A stretch of DNA of 64,000 nucleotides from Rhizobium etli CFN 42 (GTDB taxonomy: Bacteria > Pseudomonadota > Alphaproteobacteria > Rhizobiales > Rhizobiaceae). The stretch is from positions 685,001 through 749,000 of the forward strand of contig NC_007761.1 of assembly GCF_000092045.1 (NCBI RefSeq), given 5' to 3'. The notes beneath the pieces were generated by a model that made no database searches, was not told the DNA's origin, and worked only from the letters and a program-made list of their open reading frames with translations. Numbering within the stretch: the stretch's first letter is position 1; each line of letters begins with the position of its first letter. Position numbers and translations under genes: made by a program. Shown here piece by piece: positions 44,868-54,594 of the stretch.

Positions 44868-45012
44868 AAATATCCGGTATAACGATTCAAGACTTCTTAA
44901 GAGGGGTGCGCCATCCTGTCTCAATTGCCGGCTCACAGAGCTTTTCCCAAATTAAGCTTTACCGGCAGGCCTTTTTGTTGGACTGTTGTGTCATAAGAGT
45001 GAGGTTTCGAGC

Positions 45013-45156
45013 ATGAACAGAAACGCACGACGCGCCCGCGCCATTGCAATCGCCCAGGCAAAACCCGATGCCCGCATCGCCACCCTGCGATACATGATGC
45101 TCGCAGCCGGCGCGACCGCCGCCAGCCTGGCGCTGCTGCTCGCCCACCTCATCTGA
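45013..45156 (+). CDS. 47-residue putative membrane peptide
   Basis: MNRNARRARAIAIAQAKPDA, then one membrane helix (MLAAGATAASLALLLAHLI) to the stop. GAGG lies 8 bases before the ATG. A basic start followed by one helix gives an N-in topology. I do not recognise a family. The good ribosome binding site and the clear membrane helix favour a real gene, but it is short. Confidence 0.5.
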   Translation: MNRNARRARAIAIAQAKPDARIATLRYMMLAAGATAASLALLLAHLI

Positions 45157-45450
45157 CCCGGCCCGCGCGTCTGAAAGCAAACCTGCCGGCTCCCGATCGC
45201 GCCACTGCGGCCGCGCGGCGCATAATTTGCAATTGTTTCACCGCCTTGGCTTACGTCACCATTACCGCTTATCTGAAAATTAATATCTAATCTGACACTA
45301 TTGCCCGCGATTATTTGGGCGTTTCCAACTCTGCTTGGACATGAACCGGCAATGACTGCCGCCTGGCCTCCAGGTCCCCCGATGGAAATAGAATAGTTCG
45401 ATGTGCACTCGGCTGGCGCGCCTTATGGCTGCCCGCGGGAGGAGTAGTGT
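45157..45450. other. Intergenic region upstream of the chemoreceptor genes
   Basis: About 290 bases without a gene. An AT-rich patch at 45275-45300 could hold a promoter, but I find no clear hexamers. The region ends with GGGAGGAG (45437-45444), which serves the short leader frame at 45451. Confidence 0.5.
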
Positions 45451-45480
45451 ATGAAAGGCCCGGAACGCCATGTTGATTGA
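45451..45480 (+). CDS. Nine-codon leader frame overlapping the chemoreceptor start
   Basis: ATG at 45451, peptide MKGPERHVD, TGA at 45478-45480. The strong site GGGAGGAG sits 6 bases before it. The stop overlaps the next gene, whose ATG is at 45470, by 11 bases. The chemoreceptor's own ribosome binding site is weak (AAGG), so reading of this leader may set its translation. No experimental proof can be seen here. Confidence 0.4.
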   Translation: MKGPERHVD

Positions 45481-48001
45481 CAAGATTCTTTCCCGTTTCA
45501 GGATCAAGACCAAGGTTCTGATCTTCGTTCTGCCCTTTGTCGTCACCATTTCGGCGGTGGGCTTGACCGGCCTTTACGCATCCGGGCTTCTCCAGGGCCG
45601 CATGGAAATATCCAACAGCGTGTTGCAGTCGCTGAGCGGGTTCAAGGATCTCTACGGTTCGATGGACGATTTCCTGCGCGTCACCAGCCCCGAGGCGCGC
45701 GACAAGCTGCTGTCGGATCTGAAGACCCAGCAGGGCGTGCTCGACCAGACGCTGGATCAGGTCGGAGAAGAGGCCGCCGGCCGCGACAGTCTTGCCGAGG
45801 CATCGCGCCGCACCAAGGATATTTCGAGCGTCGTCGACAAGCTCTGGGGGCTACACGAGCAGGAGCAGAAGCTGCACGAGCAGATCGACGCGGCGCAGAA
45901 GAGCCTAATCAGCACCCGCTTCACGGTCTCCTATCAGGCCGATGAACTGCAGACCGCGCTTCAACGCGACGAAGGCGCCGCAACCATCACGCTGCGTACG
46001 GCCGACCGCCTGCTGAAGGGCGGCGATTTCCTCGGCAGCGTCGCCAGCGGTTACAGCAAGCCGCAGACGCCTGAGGAAAAGATCGCCTACATCAAGGAAC
46101 AGCTGCCGGAGATCACCAAATCCCAGCGGCTGATCGCCATTTCGGTCCCCACCAACCAGAAGAATGTCATCGATTCGCTGGCTGCGACCATCGACAGCAT
46201 CAAAACGATCGCTGAGATGCCCAGCCCGACGGAGGAAAACATCACCGAGCTCGGTCGTCTCGTGTCCCGCTTCCGCCAGACCTCGACCTATACGCAGCTG
46301 ACCGCGACGCAGAAAATGCGTGAGGCGACGCAGCGCTTCGCCGAACTCGAAGGCCGCATCGCGCAGACCAATTCGGTCCTTCAGGATACGCGGCGTCTCG
46401 AAAATTCCGTCTATGCACTGCAGATCGTCCTTTCCGATTTCCTCTCCAATTCAAGCAAGGAAAATCTCGTCCGTCTGCAGCAGCAGACCGGCACGCTCGG
46501 CAAGGACATGGAGGTGCTGACCACCAGCGCCAAGGGTATGGGCTTTGCCGAAGGCATATCGGACGCGATCAAGCCGGCGCTCGACGCCATCTCCGGCGGC
46601 GGTTCGAAGATTGTCGATACGATCGGCGAGCGCGTGACCGCCTATGCCGCGGCGCGACAGGAACTCGATGGGATCTGGAAGAAGCTCACCGATTTCGCCG
46701 AACTGCAGAAGCAGACGGCTGGCACCGAGCGCACCCAGGCAAACAGCATCTCCGTCATGACCACCGGCCTCGGCATCCTTCTGTCGATCCTCGGCGGCAT
46801 CGCCCTGGTGCTGACGCTGCAGCGGCCGATCAGTCAGATCACCGGCGCCATGCGCCGCATCGCCGAAGGCGCCCTGGATACCAGCATATCGGGCGAGCAG
46901 CGCCACGATGAAATCGGCGACATGGCACGGGCGCTCGGCATCTTCAAGGAAAATGCGATCTCGAAGATCCGCATCGAGGAACAGAGCGACGAGGAGCGCG
47001 CTGCCGCCGAACACGAGCGCCAGCGCAACGATGCCGAAAAGCGCGAAATGGACCGTCAGATCGAATTCGCGGTCAATGCACTCGCCGCCGGCCTTGAACG
47101 CATGTCGCAGGGCGATATCTCGACGACGATCGAAACGCCTTTTATCGGCCGTCTCGAACAGCTGCGTCAAGATTTCAACGGTTCGATGCTGCGCCTGCAG
47201 GCGACGATGAGCCAGATCCGCGACAATGTGGAACTGATCCAGGGCAATGGCAACCAGATGGCCCAGTCGGCCGAGGATCTCTCCAAGCGCACGGAACAAC
47301 AGGCCGCTTCGCTTGAAGAGACCGCGGCTGCCGTCGATCAGATCACCGTCACGGTCCGCTCGTCGGCCGAACGCGCCAAGGATGCCGACCAGATCGTGCG
47401 CCAGGCCAAGCGCAGCGCCGACGATTCCGCCGTCGTCGTCAGCAATGCGATTGACGCCATGGGCCGCATCGAGGAAGCCTCGCGCCAGATCGAACAGATT
47501 ATCGGCGTCATCGATGAGATTGCCTTCCAGACCAATTTGCTGGCGCTCAACGCCGGCATCGAGGCGGCCCGCGCCGGCGAAGCCGGCAAGGGCTTTGCGG
47601 TCGTCGCCATGGAAGTCCGTGAACTTGCCCAGCGCTCCGCCGCCGCGGCTCAGGAGATCAAGGGTCTGATCAACAAATCGACCAATGAGGTCAGCTCCGG
47701 CTCGCAATTCGTGCAGGAGACCGGCACGGTGCTCGCCAAGATCAGCGCGCAGATCGTCACGATCAGCCAGCATGTCGAGATGATCGCCCGCGCCAGCCAC
47801 GATCAGTCCAACGCACTGCAGAGCGTCAACTCGACGGTCAATCAGATGGACCAGATGACGCAGAAGAACGCCGCCATGGTCGAGGAGACCACTGCCGCCA
47901 GCCGCGAACTGGCCGACGAGGCCGATGCACTGCGCCGCCTCATCCAGCAGTTCAAGATTGACGGCGGGGTGGGTGAAGCGCGCGTCTACCGCGCCGCCTG
48001 A
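45470..48001 (+). CDS. Methyl-accepting chemotaxis protein with a large helical sensor domain
   Basis: 843 residues. Membrane helix 1 at about 18-38 (VLIFVLPFVVTISAVGLTGL), a periplasmic helical domain of about 390 residues, and helix 2 near 430 (MTTGLGILLSILGGIALVLT). A HAMP domain follows, then a signalling domain with the tip AFQTNLLALNAGIEAARAGE. The sensor length fits helical bimodular (HBM) type receptors, which bind organic acids in Pseudomonas, but the ligand here is unknown. No CheR-binding pentapeptide at the C-terminus (it ends ARVYRAA). Confidence 0.9.
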   Translation: MLIDKILSRFRIKTKVLIFVLPFVVTISAVGLTGLYASGLLQGRMEISNSVLQSLSGFKDLYGSMDDFLRVTSPEARDKLLSDLKTQQGVLDQTLDQVGEEAAGRDSLAEASRRTKDISSVVDKLWGLHEQEQKLHEQIDAAQKSLISTRFTVSYQADELQTALQRDEGAATITLRTADRLLKGGDFLGSVASGYSKPQTPEEKIAYIKEQLPEITKSQRLIAISVPTNQKNVIDSLAATIDSIKTIAEMPSPTEENITELGRLVSRFRQTSTYTQLTATQKMREATQRFAELEGRIAQTNSVLQDTRRLENSVYALQIVLSDFLSNSSKENLVRLQQQTGTLGKDMEVLTTSAKGMGFAEGISDAIKPALDAISGGGSKIVDTIGERVTAYAAARQELDGIWKKLTDFAELQKQTAGTERTQANSISVMTTGLGILLSILGGIALVLTLQRPISQITGAMRRIAEGALDTSISGEQRHDEIGDMARALGIFKENAISKIRIEEQSDEERAAAEHERQRNDAEKREMDRQIEFAVNALAAGLERMSQGDISTTIETPFIGRLEQLRQDFNGSMLRLQATMSQIRDNVELIQGNGNQMAQSAEDLSKRTEQQAASLEETAAAVDQITVTVRSSAERAKDADQIVRQAKRSADDSAVVVSNAIDAMGRIEEASRQIEQIIGVIDEIAFQTNLLALNAGIEAARAGEAGKGFAVVAMEVRELAQRSAAAAQEIKGLINKSTNEVSSGSQFVQETGTVLAKISAQIVTISQHVEMIARASHDQSNALQSVNSTVNQMDQMTQKNAAMVEETTAASRELADEADALRRLIQQFKIDGGVGEARVYRAA

Positions 48002-48026
48002 TCAAGGCTCGATTTCCATTCTTTCG

Positions 48027-48053
48027 ACGGTCCCGGTTTCCGGGGCCGTTTGC
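48027..48053 (+). terminator. Terminator after the first chemoreceptor gene
   Basis: ACGGTCCCGG (48027-48036) / CCGGGGCCGT (48040-48049), 10 pairs with one G-U, 3-base loop, then TTGC. The short T-run makes it modest. Confidence 0.55.
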
Positions 48054-48202
48054 ATGTTGGCAGGCCCCGATCAGCCGCCTCGGCAGGTCAACGGAATGTC
48101 CGAAAACGGGGCGGCTGAATATCAGGCCGATCCAGATTTACGGAAAATTTTCCTTAACGCTTTTCCTCTAATTTAGCCCTCGTTGTGCCGCCGGGGGTTT
48201 TG

Positions 48203-50050
48203 ATGCCGCGCCTTTTCTCTGCATCCATCGTCCGCCAGATCGTCGCGATCACGCTGTTTCTGCTGGCGATCAGCACAGCGGCTATTGTCGGCGTGACCTA
48301 TTACAATCTGAGCCGCCATGTGATGGATGGTGCCGTCTCCGACGCTCGGGACGCCGCCCGCGCCATGGCTGTCCTCTACGGCGCAGCCGATCAGTCTGCG
48401 AAGGTCGAAGTCAAGGACAACCAGCTTTCCGCCGTCACCGAAGAGGCCATTCCGGCCCTTGCCGATCATTCGCTGGTCGACCGCACGGCGCAGTCGATTT
48501 CCGGCGTTGCGACCATCTTCCAGAAGCAGGGCAGCGACTACGTCCGCATATCCACCAACGTCAAGAAGGAAAACGGCGATCGCGCCGTCGGCACCAAGCT
48601 TGCAGCCGAGCACCCGGCCCAGTCGGTTCTTGCCCGGGGCGAGGCCTATTTTGGCCCGGCCGAGCTGTTCGGCCGCAAGTTCATGACCGGTTATTTCCCG
48701 ATCAAGAACGCATCGAACGCCAATGTCGGCATTCTCTTCATCGGCATTCCGATGGAGTTCTATTATCAGCGCATGAACGAATTGCTGATCCTGGTTCTCG
48801 GCATTGGCGCCGTCGTCATGCTGCTCGTCGGCGTTCTCGCCTTCTGTACGATCCGCCTATCGGTAAAGCCTTTGCAGGCGCTGACCGCAAGCGTCCATTC
48901 GATCTCTTCGGGCGATCTCGATGGGGCGATCCCCTGTCTCGAGAAGAAGAATGAGTTCGGTGAGATCGGCCGCGCCCTCTCGCTCTTCCGCGACAGCGCT
49001 CGCGCCCGGCGCGACCTGGAAACCGAGGCTGCCGAACAGCGGGCCCTCAGCGACGCCGAGCGCGCCCGCAACGATGCCGACAAGCGCTCGCTCGACAGCC
49101 AGATCGACTTCGCCGTCAACCAGCTTGCCGCCGGCCTTGGGCGCCTGTCCCAGGGTGATGTCTCGCAAACGATCGGCACACCCTTCGTCGGCCGACTGGA
49201 GCAGCTGCGCGTCGATTTCAACGCATCGCTGCTGCGGCTCCAGGATACGCTCTCCGGCATCCGCGACAGCGCCTCGACGATCCAGCGCAACAGCGGCGCC
49301 GTGTCCGCCTCTGCCGATGAGCTTTCCAAGCGAACCGAGGCGCAGGCGGCAAATCTCGAGGAAACCGCCGCTGCGGTCGAAGAGATCACCGTCACGGTTC
49401 GTTCTTCCGCCGAGCGCGCCCGTGAAGCCAACAATGTCGTCGCCGCGACCAAGAAGACGGCCGACAATTCCGGGACCGTCGTCGGCGATGCCGTCGCTGC
49501 CATGCAGCGCATCGAAGGGGCCTCGCAGCGGATCGAACACATCATCGAGGTGATCGACGATATCGCCTTCCAGACCAATCTTCTGGCGCTCAACGCCGGT
49601 ATCGAGGCGGCACGGGCGGGCGAGGCCGGCAAGGGCTTTGCCGTCGTCGCCCAGGAGGTCCGCGAGCTTGCCCAGCGTTCGGCCGATGCGGCGCGCGAGA
49701 TCAAGTCGCTGATCGAAACATCCAGCCGGGAAGTGACGGCTGGCTCCGAGCTGGTCCAGAGGACCGGCAGCGTACTTGCCTCCATCAGCCAGGAAATCAT
49801 TGCGATCAGCGGCCATGTCGAAACCATCGCCACCGCCAGCCGCGACCAGTCGGCGGCGCTGCAGGAGGTCAACGGTTCGGTAAACGCCATGGACCAGATG
49901 ACCCAGAAGAACGCCTCGATGGTTGCCGAGACGACGCAGGCAAGCCGCCTGCTCGCCGGCGAAGCCGACACGTTGATGGCGCTCATCGAGCGTTTCCGCC
50001 TCGGCGCAGAACCGGCGGTCGCTCACCTCGGCGCAAGGAAAGTCGCCTGA
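48203..50050 (+). CDS. Methyl-accepting chemotaxis protein with a Cache-type sensor
   Basis: 615 residues from ATG 48203; an in-frame GTG 18 bases upstream is less likely. Helix 1 (IVAITLFLLAISTAAIVGVT), a periplasmic single-Cache-like domain of about 155 residues (DYVRISTNVKKENGDRAVGT, ARGEAYFGPAELFGRKFMTG, YFPIKNASNANVGILFIGIP), helix 2 (LLILVLGIGAVVMLLVGVLA), HAMP, then the signalling domain (FQTNLLALNAGIEAARAGEA). The Cache fold usually binds small organic acids or amino acids. It has its own upstream region, with a terminator before it. Confidence 0.9.
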   Translation: MPRLFSASIVRQIVAITLFLLAISTAAIVGVTYYNLSRHVMDGAVSDARDAARAMAVLYGAADQSAKVEVKDNQLSAVTEEAIPALADHSLVDRTAQSISGVATIFQKQGSDYVRISTNVKKENGDRAVGTKLAAEHPAQSVLARGEAYFGPAELFGRKFMTGYFPIKNASNANVGILFIGIPMEFYYQRMNELLILVLGIGAVVMLLVGVLAFCTIRLSVKPLQALTASVHSISSGDLDGAIPCLEKKNEFGEIGRALSLFRDSARARRDLETEAAEQRALSDAERARNDADKRSLDSQIDFAVNQLAAGLGRLSQGDVSQTIGTPFVGRLEQLRVDFNASLLRLQDTLSGIRDSASTIQRNSGAVSASADELSKRTEAQAANLEETAAAVEEITVTVRSSAERAREANNVVAATKKTADNSGTVVGDAVAAMQRIEGASQRIEHIIEVIDDIAFQTNLLALNAGIEAARAGEAGKGFAVVAQEVRELAQRSADAAREIKSLIETSSREVTAGSELVQRTGSVLASISQEIIAISGHVETIATASRDQSAALQEVNGSVNAMDQMTQKNASMVAETTQASRLLAGEADTLMALIERFRLGAEPAVAHLGARKVA

Positions 50051-50277
50051 GGAACCCGGCCGTGGCGGCCGCAGGATTGCGCCGCAACATTGCGGCGTCT
50101 TCCGTTCGATGCAAGACGCCTTAACGTCAGGTCGAGCGAGGTAACCCAGGCCGCGAAGCGGACGATGCTGCTGTCTCCGAACTCGGCATAGAACCGCTCT
50201 TCATCCGCCTTGGAGCCGCTTGGCTTGCTGTAACGCCGATATCCGTGGACGCCGGCGATGGTGATCATGTCGAACAT
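50023..50277 (-). CDS. Hypothetical 84-residue protein
   Basis: MFDMITIAGVHGYRRYSKPS from ATG 50277, with AAAGGA 7 bases before it. The middle has DEERFYAEFGDSSIVRFAAW and the end is basic and Arg-rich. No family recognised. The last 28 bases overlap the end of the convergent chemoreceptor gene, and a hairpin at 50080-50097 lies within it, so the C-terminal third may not be typical coding sequence. A shorter or absent gene is possible. Confidence 0.4.
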   Translation of the reverse strand: MFDMITIAGVHGYRRYSKPSGSKADEERFYAEFGDSSIVRFAAWVTSLDLTLRRLASNGRRRNVAAQSCGRHGRVPQATFLAPR

Positions 50278-50364
50278 GGCGATGTCCTTTCTGTTAGACA
50301 TCACTTCATTTAGGCGTCAAAATTCTCTTCATAAACAGAGAAAATCCCGCTATGTTTTTCATCA

Positions 50365-51234
50365 ATGAAAAACGCGAATTGGGATTCCTACCAGCTTTTC
50401 CTGCAGGTCGCCCGGCTCGGCGGCTTGACCGGAGCGAGTGCTGCCAGCGGGCTCAGTCCCGCGACGGTCGGCCGGCGCATGCTCGATCTCGAACAGGATG
50501 TCGGCCGCGCCCTGTTTTCGCGCAGCCAGACCGGTTACCGGCTGACGCAGGATGGCCAGGCGCTGCTCGACCATCTTCAGGAGATGGAAGCCGCCGCCCG
50601 CAAGGTGGAGGCCTGGCGGCAATCCGGTGAGGGCGGCACGACCGTCAGGATCACCACCGGCACCTGGCTCGCCTGGCTGCTGACCGAAAATTTCGCCGCG
50701 ATCCGCATGCCGGGCGATGGCTTCGCCATTGCGCTCTCCATTGGCGAGGCGCGGGCGAGCCTTGCCTATCGTGAGAGCGATATTGGCATTCGTGCCTTCG
50801 AGCCGGAGGAGGCCAATCTGGCCGCACGCCTGCTCGGGGAGGTGGCCTATGCTGTCTATGCCAGGCGCAACGCCGCCGAGACCGACGAGCGCTGGATTGC
50901 CGTCGGCGAGGAGGAGGCGATATCAGCCTATCTGCGCTGGCCGCACGCCCATGCCGCTGCTAACATCGTCGCCACCGTCAACCGGCCGCGTTCGCTGCCG
51001 GACCTGGTGCGCGCCGGCGCCGGCAAGACCGTGCTTCCTTGTTTCGTCGGCGATCTTCATCCGGAATTGCAGCGCCAGGGCGGCGAACTGCCGGAACTGC
51101 GTCACCGCCAATGGATCGTCATGAATGCCGAGGATCGCCATCGTCCGGAGATCCGCACGGTCGCCGACCGCATGACCAAGCTCATCCGAAGCTATGCCGA
51201 TCTCTTCGCCGGCAAGCGCCCGAGCCGCGGTTGA
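50365..51234 (+). CDS. LysR-family transcriptional regulator
   Basis: 289 residues. N-terminal winged helix (WDSYQLFLQVARLGGLTGAS, AASGLSPATVGRRMLDLEQD, GRALFSRSQTGYRLTQDGQA). The C-terminal effector domain has IALSIGEARASLAYRESDIG, IRAFEP and VRAGAGKTVLPCFVGDLHPE, as in LysR proteins. Divergent from the hypothetical gene at 50277. The controlled gene and effector cannot be told from the sequence. Confidence 0.9.
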   Translation: MKNANWDSYQLFLQVARLGGLTGASAASGLSPATVGRRMLDLEQDVGRALFSRSQTGYRLTQDGQALLDHLQEMEAAARKVEAWRQSGEGGTTVRITTGTWLAWLLTENFAAIRMPGDGFAIALSIGEARASLAYRESDIGIRAFEPEEANLAARLLGEVAYAVYARRNAAETDERWIAVGEEEAISAYLRWPHAHAAANIVATVNRPRSLPDLVRAGAGKTVLPCFVGDLHPELQRQGGELPELRHRQWIVMNAEDRHRPEIRTVADRMTKLIRSYADLFAGKRPSRG

Positions 51235-51248
51235 AGTTTACGATGAAG

Positions 51249-51280
51249 CGCCCGCGCATCTCCGAGACACGCGGGCGTTT
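51249..51280. terminator. Terminator between the LysR gene and the convergent small gene
   Basis: CGCCCGCG (51249-51256) / CGCGGGCG (51270-51277), 13-base loop, then TTTCG on the plus strand. Confidence 0.55.
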
Positions 51281-51320
51281 CGATGAAGGGCGGCGACCCG
51301 AGGTCGCCAGGCTATGCTTG

Positions 51321-51557
51321 TCAATGCCGGTTGGTGACGACGACCGGAATGAGCAGGTCGCCCCAGTTGCCGTCGCCGCCGTGATGACGGGCCGAGCGCA
51401 CCAGTTCGACCGAAACGCCGGCCTCGACGGCTTTCATGACCGACTGGTTCAGCCGGTGCAGGTCGTTGGCGAGCATGCGGATCGTCGTCTGCTGATCCTC
51501 GCTCATGCTGGTCGTCTGCTCTTCGGCCCGTTCCCGGACGCGTGAAATGGATGCCAT
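51321..51557 (-). CDS. Small helical protein encoded downstream of aceA
   Basis: 78 residues (MASISRVRERAEEQTTSMSE, LANDLHRLNQSVMKAVEAGV), helical, no membrane segment. The last part is basic, then WGDLLIPVVVTNRH. Family not recognised. It starts 21 bases after the aceA stop and has AGGAGGA before its ATG, so it is very likely co-transcribed with aceA and could be linked to the glyoxylate shunt or to stationary-phase growth on acetate. Confidence 0.7.
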   Translation of the reverse strand: MASISRVRERAEEQTTSMSEDQQTTIRMLANDLHRLNQSVMKAVEAGVSVELVRSARHHGGDGNWGDLLIPVVVTNRH

Positions 51558-51578
51558 GGTCTTGTCCTCCTCTTCGCC

Positions 51579-52868
<1,290 letters not shown>

Positions 52869-53007
52869 GCTGATCTCCTCACTAAAAACCGATATCAGGG
52901 GTGTTGATGACAAGATTGACAACATCGCGCGGAATGGCCAGAAAAACCTTTGATTTCCTGAACAGAAAGAGGTTAAGATGACGAGGATTGACAGAGCGGC
53001 GCTGTGA

Positions 53008-53027
53008 ATTTGTAAAATTTTGTAAAC
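53008..53027. promoter_or_regulatory. Tandem TTTGTAAA motif between aceA and the RamB-like gene
   Basis: TTTGTAAA at 53009-53016 and again at 53019-53026, 10 bases apart (one helical turn). It resembles the TTTGCAAA core of RamB sites in Corynebacterium. Likely the operator for aceA and for the regulator itself. Confidence 0.55.
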
Positions 53028-53060
53028 GTAGGCGCCGCCTGCTTGTCAAAGGGTGTGACA

Positions 53061-54470
53061 ATGGCGGAACGGAAGATATTCGCAGGCCCGAAATTGCGGC
53101 GCATCCGCAATGCGCTGGCGTTGACGCAGACCGCCATGGCCGAGGCGCTGGAGATTTCGCCCTCTTATCTGAACCTTATCGAGCGCAACCAGCGGCCGTT
53201 GACGGTGCAGCTGCTCTTGAAGCTCGCGGCAGTCTACCGGGTCGATCTGGAGGAGTTGCGCGGGCAGACCGGCGGCAGCCTCGGCCAGCTCAAGGAGGTC
53301 TTTGCCGATCCGCTGCTTGCAGGCGAATTGCCCGGCGACCAGGAACTGGTGGAAGTGGCCGAGGCCGCACCCAATGCCGCGGCCGGCATGATCAAGCTTT
53401 ATCGCGCCTATCGCGAGCAGGCCGCCCGGCTGTCGGACCTGACGGCGCTGATGGCGGCCGAAGGGCACACACCGATCGCCGCCAGCCGGTTGCCGCTCGA
53501 CGAGCTGCGCGAGACGCTGGAGCGCAGACCGGCCTATTTCGGCCGGATCGAGACGGCGGCGGAAGCCTTTGCCGCGACGCTTCCCGGCGGCGTCGACCTT
53601 GCCGCAGGGCTGAAGGACTGGCTGCGGGCCGAGCGCGGCATTGCGGTGCGCGTCCTACCGGTGCATGTCATGCCGGATCTACGCCGCCGTTTCGACCGGC
53701 ATTCGATGAGGCTTTTCATTTCCGAGCGCCTGTCGCCGGCCGACCGTGCGCACGAGATCGCTATCGAGACGGCCAACCTCGCTTTGCTGCCGGCTATCGA
53801 TGCCGAGCTCGACGATCTCTCGCTCTCCTCCGCCGAGGCGCGCCGCATCGCCCGCTTCGAGCTGGCCCGCATCGCGGCCCTGGCGCTCGCCATGCCCTAT
53901 GAGGCCTTCCTGGCGGCGGCGAAGGCGACGCGCTACGATATCGACATTCTGCGCGCCCGCTTCGGCGTTTCTTTCGGTCATGCGGCGACGCGTCTGACCA
54001 TGCTGCAGCGGCCGGGGGCGGCAGCCATCCCCTTCTTCATGATGGAGATCGATGCCGCCGGCTACCGGCTGCGGCGAGGCGGCGCCCAGGGCTTTCCGCA
54101 GGCCCGCTTCGGCGGCGGCTGTCCGAAGCTCAATATCCACGCCGCCTTCCTGCAGCCCGGTCAGATTCTCGCCGAGACGGTCATCATGCCGGACGGCGCA
54201 TCCTTCCTGACGGTCGCCCGCACGCTCGAGGGACCGAGCGTCGAATTCGGCGAAAGGGTCAGGCGCACGGCGATGCTGATCGGCTGTGATGCCGCCCTTT
54301 CAGACGGCCTGGCCTACGGGCAGATGACGGCGGTCGATCCGGTCACGATCGGCCCGGCCTGTCGCCTCTGCGAGCGGCGCGGCTGCCTCTCCCGCGCCGA
54401 GGCGCCGGTGACGAGACCGCTCGGGCTCGACGAGATGGTAGCGGGCCTCAGCGCCTTCGACTTCCAGTGA
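53061..54470 (+). CDS. RamB-like transcriptional regulator (XRE + IrrE-like domains)
   Basis: 469 residues from ATG 53061. N-terminal XRE helix-turn-helix (IRNALALTQTAMAEALEISP, SYLNLIERNQRPLTVQLLLK). The middle is an IrrE/ImmA-like domain; the zinc-site HExxH is replaced by HEIAIE (RAHEIAIETANLALLPAIDA), so no peptidase activity is expected. The C-terminal part of the 'short-chain fatty acyl' regulator family carries a Cys cluster (CRLCERRGCLSRAEAPVTRP) and DPVTIGPA. RamB of Corynebacterium represses aceA and acetate genes. Divergent from aceA. Confidence 0.85.
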   Translation: MAERKIFAGPKLRRIRNALALTQTAMAEALEISPSYLNLIERNQRPLTVQLLLKLAAVYRVDLEELRGQTGGSLGQLKEVFADPLLAGELPGDQELVEVAEAAPNAAAGMIKLYRAYREQAARLSDLTALMAAEGHTPIAASRLPLDELRETLERRPAYFGRIETAAEAFAATLPGGVDLAAGLKDWLRAERGIAVRVLPVHVMPDLRRRFDRHSMRLFISERLSPADRAHEIAIETANLALLPAIDAELDDLSLSSAEARRIARFELARIAALALAMPYEAFLAAAKATRYDIDILRARFGVSFGHAATRLTMLQRPGAAAIPFFMMEIDAAGYRLRRGGAQGFPQARFGGGCPKLNIHAAFLQPGQILAETVIMPDGASFLTVARTLEGPSVEFGERVRRTAMLIGCDAALSDGLAYGQMTAVDPVTIGPACRLCERRGCLSRAEAPVTRPLGLDEMVAGLSAFDFQ

Positions 54471-54594
54471 TCGTGAAATGATTGAACGCGCATTTTTTGC
54501 GCTTGTGGGGTTAGAAATTCCTTCTTAGTCTGCGGGCAAACCAGAGGGAAAAGAGGTCCGGGAATGCGGACGCTTTGAACAAACAGGAGAAGTC

